A DNA stretch of 39,765 nt from AP-15 sp035509615. GTDB taxonomy: Bacteria; Pseudomonadota; Alphaproteobacteria; ATCC43930; CGMCC-115725. The translations under genes and the position numbers were made by a program. Positions 8,370 to 16,600 of this stretch are shown piece by piece (position 1 is the stretch's first letter; every line of letters starts with the position of its first letter). The stretch lies in contig DATJLK010000007.1 of the NCBI GenBank assembly GCA_035509615.1, positions 1 through 39,765 of the forward strand, given 5' to 3'. Under the pieces are notes generated by a model. It had not been told where the DNA came from and searched no databases. It was given only the letters and a program-made list of their open reading frames with translations.

Positions 8370-8739
8370 AGTGGCTGGCCAGCGCCCGTGCGAGCTGGCT
8401 GACAGCTTCCTGATGTTTTTCGTTGCGGATTTCGGCAAAATTGCGCGCGATCTCGAGCAGCATGCGCTGATGCGGCGTAATCTGGCGCGGCCCTTCCTGG
8501 CCAATGCCTTCGTAGAAGTAAGTGATCGGTGCGCTCAGCGCGCGCGCGATCTCAAACAGCCTGCCCGCCGATACCCGATTGATCCCGCGTTCATATTTAT
8601 GCGCTTGCTGGTAAGTCACGCCGATCATCTCGGCCAGCTGCTGTTGGGTCAAGCCCAACATAATACGCCGCTCGCGAATACGCGCCCCGACGTGATCGTC
8701 AATGGCCGCGGTCGAGCGTCCTCTTTTTGGCTTTGCCAT
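8368..8739 (-). CDS. XRE-family transcriptional regulator
   Basis: 123 residues. The helix-turn-helix at about residues 16-70 is clear: HVGARIRERRIMLGLTQQQL, then MIGVTYQQAHKYERGINRVS, then LFEIARALSAPITYFYEG. This cro/C1-type domain plus a short tail is a common alphaproteobacterial regulator form. The ATG at 8739 follows AGGTG. It lies convergent with the CMD gene and divergent from the yoaK-type gene, either of which might be a target; nothing in the sequence decides this. The 3' end runs into a tandem duplication. Confidence 0.92.
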   Translation of the reverse strand: MAKPKRGRSTAAIDDHVGARIRERRIMLGLTQQQLAEMIGVTYQQAHKYERGINRVSAGRLFEIARALSAPITYFYEGIGQEGPRQITPHQRMLLEIARNFAEIRNEKHQEAVSQLARALASH

Positions 8740-8812
8740 GCCTTCACCTGTGTCGTCTGCTCATACGCTTATCTTGGCCTGCACCGCCTATATCAACACG
8801 ATAGCGACGGTT

Positions 8813-9010
8813 TCATTCCAATGGTGCAATACGGCAGCTAAAGTTGCCGGCCGAGGCGTCCGCTATCGCGTGCGTCATCAACGAGAACGGCAGTCCGGCC
8901 TTGCGATAATCTCCCAAGTAGTATTCGCGCGGGCATGCGACAAGGGTGTGGCCGATCGCGCGCGAACCGACGGCTCGCAGGCGGTTTCCGAGCTTGAAGG
9001 CGAGACGAAG
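8813..9010 (-). pseudogene. C-terminal remnant of an unidentified gene
   Basis: A 65-codon open stretch with no ATG, GTG or TTG in its first third and an in-frame TGA just before it. The peptide looks protein-like rather than random: KLGNRLRAVGSRAIGHTL, then VACPREYYLGDYRKAGLPFS and LMTHAIADASAGNFSC, ending RIAPLE. I do not recognise the family. The reading before the TGA continues sensibly only in another frame (LGRAVDFVSPS), which suggests a frameshift, and further upstream the strand is antisense to the yoaK-type gene. The simplest account is the tail of a gene truncated when its neighbour arrived or by deletion. Confidence 0.4.
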
Positions 9011-9038
9011 TCAACGGCGCGACCGAGGAGGTTGCCAA

Positions 9039-9692
9039 GTGAAGGCGGCGGCGGATGAGGACAGGACGCATACCGGTCCCCGGCTCGGGCTGTTGCTGGC
9101 GTTGCTGATGTCCGGGCTCGCCGGCATGGTCGATGCGATCGGTCTGATTCGCCTCAAGCATCTGTTTGTCTCGTTTATGAGCGGCAATACGACACAATTT
9201 GCGATAGCCGTTGGCCGCGGCCAGTTTGATGAAGCGGGACGAATTCTGACTCTGATCGTGCTGTTTGTCGTCGGCGCCGCCGGCGGCCAGTTGCTCGCCC
9301 ACATTACCGGCAGCCGGCATCTGACCGCGATACTCGCCGCGGTCGCGGTCCTGCTCACTTTCGCCGCGATCTTCGATACCGCGCCGCTGCCGATGGTGCT
9401 GGCGATGGGGGCGTTGAACGCGGCAATGCATCGCGCCGGGAACGTCAAGGTCAGCCTGACATTTATCACCGGCACACTGGTCAGGTTTGGCGCCGGGCTT
9501 GGCGACTTGATCGCCGCCCGGGCCAATGGATCGGAGTGGGCCGTGCAAATGGTGCCATGGCTCGGCATCCTCGCCGGCGCGATCCTCGCCGGGGCCGCGC
9601 ATCTGCGCGTCGGGTCGGCGGTCGACTGGCTCCCGGTCGCGACCGCGGCTGCCCTTTGTCTGGCATCGTTCGCTATTCCAGCGCCGGATTAG
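9039..9692 (+). CDS. YoaK-type membrane protein (DUF1275)
   Basis: 217 residues from a GTG at 9039; GAGGAGG ends seven bases upstream, which decides this start over the ATG at 8946. The family pattern is present: LLALLMSGLAGMVDAIG, HLFVSFMSGNTTQFA, then repeated hydrophobic helices (LTLIVLFVVGAAGGQLL, ILAAVAVLLTFAAIF, WLGILAGAILAGAAHL and a last one near the C-terminus), about six membrane spans in all. The MSGNTT element is diagnostic of DUF1275. Function is unknown. Its end overlaps the convergent COG0523 gene by 20 bases. Confidence 0.9.
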   Translation: MKAAADEDRTHTGPRLGLLLALLMSGLAGMVDAIGLIRLKHLFVSFMSGNTTQFAIAVGRGQFDEAGRILTLIVLFVVGAAGGQLLAHITGSRHLTAILAAVAVLLTFAAIFDTAPLPMVLAMGALNAAMHRAGNVKVSLTFITGTLVRFGAGLGDLIAARANGSEWAVQMVPWLGILAGAILAGAAHLRVGSAVDWLPVATAAALCLASFAIPAPD

Positions 9693-10644
9693 GCGACGTC
9701 TGACCAGCACGCGGAACGAGGCAGGCGGCGAGTTGCGCCCGCAATCCTGTCGCCTCGAGGTTCACGCCGATCAGCACCAGGCGGCTAGGTCCGGTGAAAT
9801 CGGCCGGGGCCTCGTCCAAGGTGAAGCGGCGGCCGACCAGGTGAAACAACTGCCGCCGGTGGCTGCCGTCGATCGTCAGGATGCCCTTTGCGCGAAACAC
9901 ATTCGCCGGCAATTGCTCAAGAAAAGCCTGGAAAGCCTCGGCCGAGAACGCCCCGTCGCTGGCAAAAGAAACCGCAGCAAAGCCGTCCTCGGTGATGTGG
10001 CGGTGACCGGCTTTGGTCGCCGCAAGCGCGTCGCGAACCGGCCCGCCGCCGAGGATCAGCGGCAGCGCCGCCCGGGCCCGGGTCACCCGCAGGACCCGTA
10101 CGCCCACGGCATGGTTGCGGATTACAGTCTCGACGAAATCCACCCGATCGGGAGCCGCCAGATCGCATTTGTTCAGCAGCACGAAATCGGCGTAGCGCAG
10201 CTGGTTTAGCGCTGCCGTGCCGGCAAACCGGTCGAGGCTGAAGTTTTCGGCGTCGGCGACAGCGACAATCCCGTCGAGGCGAACGGCACCGCGCAATTCC
10301 GGACGCAGAAACGTCAGCGCGACCGGCAGCGGGTCGGCGACGCCGGTAGTCTCGACGATCAGGTCATCGACCGGCGGTCGGCGTTGCAGCACACGAAACA
10401 CCGCATCGATCAGGTCGTTGTTGATCGAGCAGCAGACACACCCGTTGGCGAGTTCCACCGTATCCCCGGCGGCGCCCGCGATCAGGTCGCCATCGATTGC
10501 AATGTCGCCGAACTCGTTGACCAGAACCGCGATCCGCCGCCCCGGCCGATTCGCCAGGATATGGTTTACGAGTGTCGTCTTGCCGCTGCCGAGAAAGCCG
10601 GTCACGATCGTCAGCGGCAGGCGCGGCTCGGCCAGTTCGAGCAT
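9673..10644 (-). CDS. COG0523/CobW-type GTPase (putative metallochaperone)
   Basis: 323 residues from the ATG at 10644. The G1/Walker A loop GFLGSGKTTL lies near residue 16, followed by VNEFGDIAIDGDL and the metal-binding GCVCCS (C-x-C-C), which define the G3E COG0523 family; NKCDL is the guanine-recognition motif. A C-terminal CobW domain follows (LTIDGSHRRQLFHLVGRR). Members deliver zinc, cobalt or other metals to client enzymes. It lies directly behind the metal-dependent MBL-fold gene: an alternative TTG start at 10662 overlaps that gene's stop (TTGA). Neither start has a strong ribosome-binding site, which fits translational coupling. The client may be the MBL protein; that is inference. 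Confidence 0.9.
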   Translation of the reverse strand: MLELAEPRLPLTIVTGFLGSGKTTLVNHILANRPGRRIAVLVNEFGDIAIDGDLIAGAAGDTVELANGCVCCSINNDLIDAVFRVLQRRPPVDDLIVETTGVADPLPVALTFLRPELRGAVRLDGIVAVADAENFSLDRFAGTAALNQLRYADFVLLNKCDLAAPDRVDFVETVIRNHAVGVRVLRVTRARAALPLILGGGPVRDALAATKAGHRHITEDGFAAVSFASDGAFSAEAFQAFLEQLPANVFRAKGILTIDGSHRRQLFHLVGRRFTLDEAPADFTGPSRLVLIGVNLEATGLRAQLAACLVPRAGQTSPNPALE

Positions 10645-10658
10645 GACAGGCAACCGCG

Positions 10659-11648
10659 TCAAGCAGCAAAAGTGTAGGTGGTGCCGACCGCCGACTGGCT
10701 GACCGCGTCGCCAAACGCATTGGCGAGCGCGTGCAAGGCGCGCCAGCCGGTGCAGTGACCGGTGATGAGGTGCTTGATCGCAAACGGCCGCAATCCTTCG
10801 ACGGTATCGGGGATCAGCCGTTCCATGACCCCGCCGAGATGCAGACCGCCGATCACGCAGTGGATCGGCAGGTCAGGGAACAGCCGGCGCACCTCGGTGC
10901 AGACATTGACGATGCCGGCATGCGAGCAGGCGCTGAGCACGATCAGCCCCAGACCCCGCACATGGGCCACCAGCATCCGTTCGTCGAGCAACAGCGGGTC
11001 GGGCTCCCACACCGTCTCCGGGCCGGTGCGGCTCAGATGATCGGTGCGGCCCTTTTCAAAGGCGCTGCGCCGCGGGATCTCGCCGCTGTAATAAAGCTGC
11101 CCGTCGAGCAGCAGGCGGGGTGCCACGTCATTGACGACATCGGCGCCGCGAGCTTCGATCTCGGCCGGCGACGGGACCTTGGCCGCGGGGACGATCGTTC
11201 CGCTGGCCAATCGGATGGCGCGCTCGTGGAACATGCCGGGGTTGACATGCACCGTCGCCCTGCCGCCATGCTGGCGGATCGCGTCCAGCGTCGCCGGCAG
11301 TGCGCCCATATGGTCCCAATGCCCGTGGCTGACGGCAATGCACTCGATCTCGCCGAGCGCGACGCCGAGATTGGCACAGTTTCTGATAAAGATTGCACCC
11401 TCGGGGCCGGTGTCGAACAGCATTGCATGACGCGCCGCGCCGGCAGTCGACAGCAGCCGGCAGCCAAACCCGAGATTGGCGCATAACAGCGCCTCGCCCG
11501 ACAATGCCGTCGCACCGGCACGCACGACATTGGCAAATTCCGAGACCGCGAACAGCGTCTTGCTGACGTAGTTGTCACTGACATCGTCGGTGAGGATGTC
11601 GACCGTCAGCGAGTCGAGCGGGCGCAGCGAGCGGCTGGCATCGTTCAT
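10659..11648 (-). CDS. MBL-fold metal-dependent hydrolase (COG1237-like)
   Basis: 329 residues. The metallo-beta-lactamase signature SHGHWDHMGAL gives metal ligands H108, H110, D112 and H113. An N-terminal strand ILTDDVSDNYVSKT, AMLFDTGPEG before the signature, and late VLSACSHAGIVN and IGGLHLGG are typical of the COG1237 group, often annotated as dihydropterin ribofuranosyl-aminobenzene phosphate synthase-like. That name derives from methanogens, so the true reaction here is unknown. The gene forms an operon with the COG0523 GTPase immediately downstream. It starts at an ATG and is divergent from the small lipoprotein gene. Confidence 0.88.
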   Translation of the reverse strand: MNDASRSLRPLDSLTVDILTDDVSDNYVSKTLFAVSEFANVVRAGATALSGEALLCANLGFGCRLLSTAGAARHAMLFDTGPEGAIFIRNCANLGVALGEIECIAVSHGHWDHMGALPATLDAIRQHGGRATVHVNPGMFHERAIRLASGTIVPAAKVPSPAEIEARGADVVNDVAPRLLLDGQLYYSGEIPRRSAFEKGRTDHLSRTGPETVWEPDPLLLDERMLVAHVRGLGLIVLSACSHAGIVNVCTEVRRLFPDLPIHCVIGGLHLGGVMERLIPDTVEGLRPFAIKHLITGHCTGWRALHALANAFGDAVSQSAVGTTYTFAA

Positions 11649-11792
11649 GTCGGGCCTCGGCTAAACCTTGCTTCGCCCAGCTTACCATGGTCGACGACGG
11701 CGCGTTCCATCCCGCGATCCGCACCCTCAGCGCTGACGCTTTTCTGACCACCGGACTGCAATTCTCGATCAGAGAATCTGGCGGGGTTGGGG

Positions 11793-12026
11793 ATGAACCG
11801 GATTTGCTTATTGATTGTCGCGGCTGTCGGCTTGTCGGCCTGCGGTCTCGCCGTCCGAATGCAGGCACGCAACGACATGGAAGGGTCGAAAGCGGCCTAT
11901 AAATCGTGTCTGGCGCAGAACCCCGCGAAAGTCTCGGTCTGCGAGGCCTCGCGGCTGTCCTATGAGGCGGACCTTAAGGCTTATGAGGCCACGGTCGGCG
12001 GCATGGGTTCCAGCCGCGACCCGTAA
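11793..12026 (+). CDS. Small putative lipoprotein
   Basis: 77 residues from the ATG at 11793 (a TTG two codons earlier is a weaker start). A short positive N-terminus and hydrophobic stretch lead to a lipobox, VGLSAC, so Cys would be lipidated and the protein anchored in the envelope. The mature part is helical and carries two further cysteines (YKSCLAQNP and VSVCEASRLSYEADLKAYEA), which could form a disulfide. I do not recognise a family. It lies between a divergent MBL gene and the metZ riboswitch. Confidence 0.65.
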   Translation: MNRICLLIVAAVGLSACGLAVRMQARNDMEGSKAAYKSCLAQNPAKVSVCEASRLSYEADLKAYEATVGGMGSSRDP

Positions 12027-12128
12027 AACGGCAGCCGGGCCTTGCGCGGCGGCGGGCGGCGCATTCCCGACCCGGCGGGGCGGCGGCGGGCCTGCGTCTC
12101 GCAGCTGGGCCAGCGGGATCGGTAATGC

Positions 12129-12157
12129 TTGACGACCGGGTATGCACGGCCTAGAAG
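12129..12157 (+). promoter_or_regulatory. Sigma-70-type promoter of the metZ leader
   Basis: TTGACG (12129-12134) and TAGAAG (12152-12157) are 17 bases apart. Transcription would begin around 12163-12165, exactly at the first paired base of the SAM-II aptamer, as expected if the riboswitch heads the transcript. Confidence 0.65.
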
Positions 12158-12164
12158 CCCTCGA

Positions 12165-12225
12165 CCGTGGTGATTTGAGCCGACCGGCTTGCGCGCCACG
12201 TTAAATAACGCGCTAAAAGGTCGGG
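12165..12225 (+). ncRNA. SAM-II riboswitch aptamer (metA/metZ leader)
   Basis: The leader contains the SAM-II elements in order: a 5' stem strand CGTGG (12166-12170), the conserved TGATTTGAGCCG (12171-12182), the closing strand CCACG (12196-12200), the A/T-rich linker GTTAAAT, and the conserved GCTAAAAGG (12212-12220). The diagnostic pseudoknot is perfect: CCGACC (12180-12185) in the hairpin loop pairs with GGTCGG (12219-12224). SAM-II binds S-adenosylmethionine and lowers expression of methionine-synthesis genes, mainly in alphaproteobacteria. It lies 85 bases upstream of metZ. Motif order, pseudoknot and gene context together make this secure. Confidence 0.95.
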
Positions 12226-12238
12226 TGTTCGTCAAGAG

Positions 12239-12267
12239 CCCTGGCCCGCGCGGGACCGGGGTTTTTT
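12239..12267 (+). terminator. Intrinsic terminator, expression platform of the SAM-II riboswitch
   Basis: A GC-rich hairpin formed by CCCTGGCCC (12239-12247) and GGGACCGGGG, with one bulged A and a four-base loop, is followed by six T (12262-12267). It sits 14 bases after the aptamer and before metZ, so it would stop transcription early. Bases 12240-12246 can instead pair with 12219-12225 (seven pairs, two of them G-U), the same strand that forms the aptamer pseudoknot. Ligand binding would therefore free the terminator. Confidence 0.85.
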
Positions 12268-12309
12268 GTTGCCCGGGATCGGCGCCGGCTCGATTGGAGA
12301 AACCTGCCG

Positions 12310-13515
12310 ATGAGCAAACCCGTGCTGCCCGCCGACCTTGCCCAGACCGTCGCTCCCGCCACCCTCCTGGTGCGCGGCGGTACGGTCCGCAGCCCGCATG
12401 ATGAGACCTGTGAGGCGTTGTTTATGACCTCCGGCTTTGTCTATGACAATGCCGCCGCCGCCGAAGCGGCGTTCGCCCAGGACGGATCGCGCTATGTCTA
12501 TTCGCGCTATCGCAATCCGACCGTGGCGATGTTCGAGGAGAGGCTGCGCCTGATCGAGGGTGCGGAAGCATGCCGCGCCACGGCAAGCGGCATGGCGGCG
12601 GTGTTCGCGGCATTGCTGTGCCGGCTGCGCGCCGGACAACGGGTGGTGTCGAGCCGGGCGCTGTTTGGCTCATGCCATTACATCGTTGCCGAATTGCTGC
12701 CGCGTTGGGGGATCGAGACGGTTCTGGTCGACGGCCGCGATCTCGGCGCTTGGGAATCGGCGCTCGCCGGCGGTGCCGCGGCGGCGTTTTGCGAGAGCCC
12801 GTCGAACCCGGCAATGGAGATTGTCGATCTGGCCGCAGTCGCCGGGTTGACCCATCGCGCCGGCGGGCTGCTGATCGTCGACAACGTATTCGCGACACCG
12901 CTGCTGCAACAGCCATTGGCGCTCGGCGCCGATGTCGTCGTCTATTCGGCGACCAAGCATATCGACGGCCAAGGCCGCAGCCTTGGCGGGGCGATCCTGG
13001 CCTCGGAAAAGTTCATCAAGGACGATCTCGGCCTGTTCTATCGCCACACCGGTCCGTCACTGAGTCCATTTAATGCCTGGCTGTTGCTGAAGGGCCTTGA
13101 GACACTCGAATTGCGGGTCGAGCGGCAATGCCGGACGGCCGCCGCGATCGCCGAATTTCTCGAGGGCCATCCGAAGATCGCCCGCGTGCTCTATCCGGGT
13201 CTGCCGAGCCATCCGCAATACGAACTGGCACGCCGCCAGATGCGGGCGGGCGGAACTCTTGTCGCCTTTGATATCGCCGGCGACAAGGAAGGCTGCTTTC
13301 GTTTTCTCGACGCGCTGCGGCTGGTCGACATCTCGAACAACCTCGGCGACTCGAAGAGCCTCGTCACCCACCCGGCGACAACGACGCATTCACGGCTCAA
13401 GCCCGAAGCACGTGCCGAACTCGGCATCGGCGACCAGCTGGTGCGCCTCTCCGCCGGCCTCGAAGCAGAACATGATCTGATTGCCGATCTGCGCCGGGCC
13501 CTCGACCGGGTCTGA
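12310..13515 (+). CDS. metZ: O-succinylhomoserine sulfhydrylase
   Basis: 401 residues of the Cys/Met-metabolism PLP-dependent family. The PLP lysine is K216 in YSATKHIDGQG. YSRYRNPTVAMFEERL, the ATASGMAAVFA segment and ESPSNPAMEIVDL are family landmarks, and the opening AQTVAPATLLVRGG with LFMTSGFVYDNA is typical of MetZ rather than cystathionine gamma-synthase. It makes homocysteine from O-succinylhomoserine and sulfide in the cytoplasm. The ATG follows GGAG ten bases upstream. Expression should fall when S-adenosylmethionine is plentiful, through the SAM-II element and terminator in the leader. A weak TGGTCT/AGACCA hairpin follows at 13517-13533. Confidence 0.95.
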   Translation: MSKPVLPADLAQTVAPATLLVRGGTVRSPHDETCEALFMTSGFVYDNAAAAEAAFAQDGSRYVYSRYRNPTVAMFEERLRLIEGAEACRATASGMAAVFAALLCRLRAGQRVVSSRALFGSCHYIVAELLPRWGIETVLVDGRDLGAWESALAGGAAAAFCESPSNPAMEIVDLAAVAGLTHRAGGLLIVDNVFATPLLQQPLALGADVVVYSATKHIDGQGRSLGGAILASEKFIKDDLGLFYRHTGPSLSPFNAWLLLKGLETLELRVERQCRTAAAIAEFLEGHPKIARVLYPGLPSHPQYELARRQMRAGGTLVAFDIAGDKEGCFRFLDALRLVDISNNLGDSKSLVTHPATTTHSRLKPEARAELGIGDQLVRLSAGLEAEHDLIADLRRALDRV

Positions 13516-13628
13516 ATGGTCTGATCTAGACCAGCGGCCTGCCGCCGCCTGCGAAAATCGCTTTATCCTGAATTGACCATGACACGCGGCAGCCCGCGAA
13601 CCACCGCGAGACGGGGGTCCGGACGGGG

Positions 13629-16600
13629 CTATTCGGCGGCAAGAGCGGGGCGTTCCCCGAGATGGTGCAGGCAGCGGTCGATCCACAGCTTGGTCAGCTT
13701 TTCCTGGGCGCCGTTCTGCGACAGGCGGCGATGCAGCGCGGCGAAATCCACCTGGTCCATTTCCTGATCCTGGTTGAAGCAGGAAAACACCACGGTCTCG
13801 GTGCCGGTCATCGGATCGCGATGCATCTGCAGGCACTGCGCGCAGATCTCCTTCATCATGCACTGCATCGGCGAGTTGATCGAGGCGATGGCCCGGTGGT
13901 CGGGCCGGAAATAGCCCTTGAGCCGTGCCTGGCGCGCTTGCGCAACCGCGTTCATCATACCGTCCGAGCCGATCGCGATGATGCGGTCGACCGCCCCGAG
14001 CGGGATCGCGACCGGCCCCAGATCGCCCGCACCATAAGCCGCGATCGCCTCGACGATATTGCCGACAAAGGTGCCATCCTGCGGTCGGCCGGGAACAAAA
14101 CCCGGCGCCTCGTCGCAGCACCACACGACCGTGTCGGCGGACCGCTCGATGTCTTCGACCTTGTAGCGGTCGGCGATCGTCTTGTAGCCGGCGAAATAGA
14201 GCACGCGCGAGCCCTGCGCCCGCAATGCCGCAGCGATCGAGAACAATACGGCATTGCCAAGCCCGCCGCCGACCAGCAGCACGGTCTCGCCAGACGGGGT
14301 CTCGGTCGGGGTGCCGGTCGGGCCCATCAGGATCACCGGCTCGCCCGGCTTCAGCAGTGCACACAAATCCGACGAACCGCCCATCTCGAGAACGATCGTC
14401 GATAAGAGGCCGCGTTCCCGGTCGACGGCCGCACCGGTCAGCGCCAACCCTTCCATCGCCAAGGTCGTACCGTCGACTCGCGCCGCCAGGGTCTCGTAAT
14501 TCTGCAGCCGATAGAACTGGCCGGGTTTGAACGCGCGCGCCGCCATCGGCGCTTTGATCACGATTTCGAGGATCTTCGACGTCAGGCGGATGACCTCGTG
14601 CACTCGCGCACGCAATTCGTCATCGAGCCGGAGGCGCAATTCGGCCGGCGGCGGCGCCGATGCCGGACGGCGCGCCAGCAGGCGGCTGACCACCGGATAG
14701 CCGCGCGTGGCACCCCCCATCGCCTTGACGACATTACCGGAAAAGCTCGGATGGAGGTCGCCGAAAAAGCTGACGGCACGGCCGTCATGGCGCAGATGGG
14801 TCAAAACCCGCACCTGCGTGGGTTTCGCTACGCGCTCCGGCACCGCCGGACTGCCATCCTCGTCGAGGGCGCGGAAATAGCGGCCGTCGAGCACGATATT
14901 GTCCGGGTCTTCGCGCGCCAGCACCGTATTGGGTTGGGTCCCGGCAGCGACCAGGATCGTACGCGCCGGCAGGACCACCGTCTCTCCCGGGCCCTGATCG
15001 ACCGACGGTCCGCCGCCGCCAACCTCTTGCGGGCGATGGCGCGTCAGCCGCAAGGCCCGGGCCTGACCGAATGCATCGACTTCGACTTCCGCCGGGGTCA
15101 ACAATTCGGCAAAGCGGATCCCCTCCTCCATCGCCTTGGCCACTTCCTCATGGTTGAGGGTGTAGCTCGGCGCATCGATCAGCCGGCGGCGATAGGCGAT
15201 CGTCACCCCGCCCCAACCGTCGAGCAGTTCGGCGAAGCGCGGGGCGCGGCCTTCGCGGCGGGCCAATTCACGCTCGGCGCGCAGCGCGCGGCCATGGGCG
15301 ATGAATTCCGCCGCACTCTCGCGCTCGGCCATATTCCATTCGGCGCGCACCGCCGCCTCGCCGCGTTCGGCCACCAGGGTTTCGTAACGCGACAGGAACT
15401 TCTCGACCTGTACCGGATAATAGGCGAGCGACTCGGTGGCGGTATCGATTGCGGTCAGCCCGCCGCCGATCACGACCACCGGCAAGCGCACGCTCAGATT
15501 GGCGATGCTGCTGGTCTTGGCCGCCCCGGTCAATTGCAACGCCATCAGAAAATCCGAGGCCTGCCTGACCCCCGGCGCCAGGTTGTTGGGCATCGGGATC
15601 ACCGTCGGCCGCCCGGCCCCGGCGCACAACGCCACATGGTCGAAGCCGAGCGCGAAGGCGCTGTCGATCGTCATCGTGCCGCCAAACCGCACCCCGCCAT
15701 ACATCGCGAACTCGGCGCGGCGCTCGAGCAGCAGGCGCACGATCTTCAGGAAGTTCTTGTCCCAGCGCACCGTGATACCGTACTCGGCCACCCCGCCAAA
15801 CCCGGCCATGACGCGGTCGTCAAGGCTGTCCACCAGTTCGGCCACATCGCGGATCGGCCGGAACGGGAGGCGGCTGCCATCGGGATTGACGCCGGAGATT
15901 TCGCCCGGCAGCGGCTCGATCTTGAGCCCGTCGATGGCGGCGACAAAGTGCCCGTCATTGATCAGATGGTGCGCCAGCGTGAACCCGGCGGGGCCAAGCC
16001 CGACGACCAGCACCTTCTTGCCGGTCTCGGGCCGCGGCAGCGGGCGGCGGATGTTGAGCGGGTTCCACCGCGTCAGCAGCGAATAGATCTCGAACCCCCA
16101 GGGCAGGCCCAGCACGTCCTTCAGGGTGCGGGTCTCGATCTGCGGGATGTCGACCGGCTGCTGGCGCTGATAGATGCACGCCTTCATGCAGTCGTTGCAG
16201 ATGCGGTGGCCGGTCGCCGCACAGATCGGGTTGTCGACGGCGACAATGGCCAGCGCCCCGAGGCTGTAGCCGCGCGCCTTGACCAGGTTCAGTTCGGAGA
16301 TTTTTTCTTCGAGCGGGCAGCCGGCGAGGGTGACGCCGAACACGCTCTTTTTGAAGGCGCCGTCCTTTTCTCTGAGCCCCTGCGAGCAGCTGTCCTTGCC
16401 CTGATTGTGACACCAGATGCAGTAATTCGCCTCGTCGAGCGCACCCGTCAGGTCGGTGCCATGATCGGTCAGCGCAAAGCCTTCGCGGCGCCGCCATTCG
16501 TCCTGCGGCAGGCGCAGCATCGTCACGCCGTCGCGCTCAATGGTCTCGACCGGGACGAGATGGGTCATGTCGAGCCGCTGCGGCACCTGGAACAACACGC

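Noticed and set aside
8838..9710. 290-codon open frame on the minus strand
   Set aside because: Antisense to the DUF1275 gene; its composition is typical of shadow frames. Only a different frame at its left end looks protein-like and is reported as a remnant.
13517..13533. TGGTCT/AGACCA hairpin after metZ as a terminator
   Set aside because: Only six pairs and no T-run; mentioned under metZ but not called.
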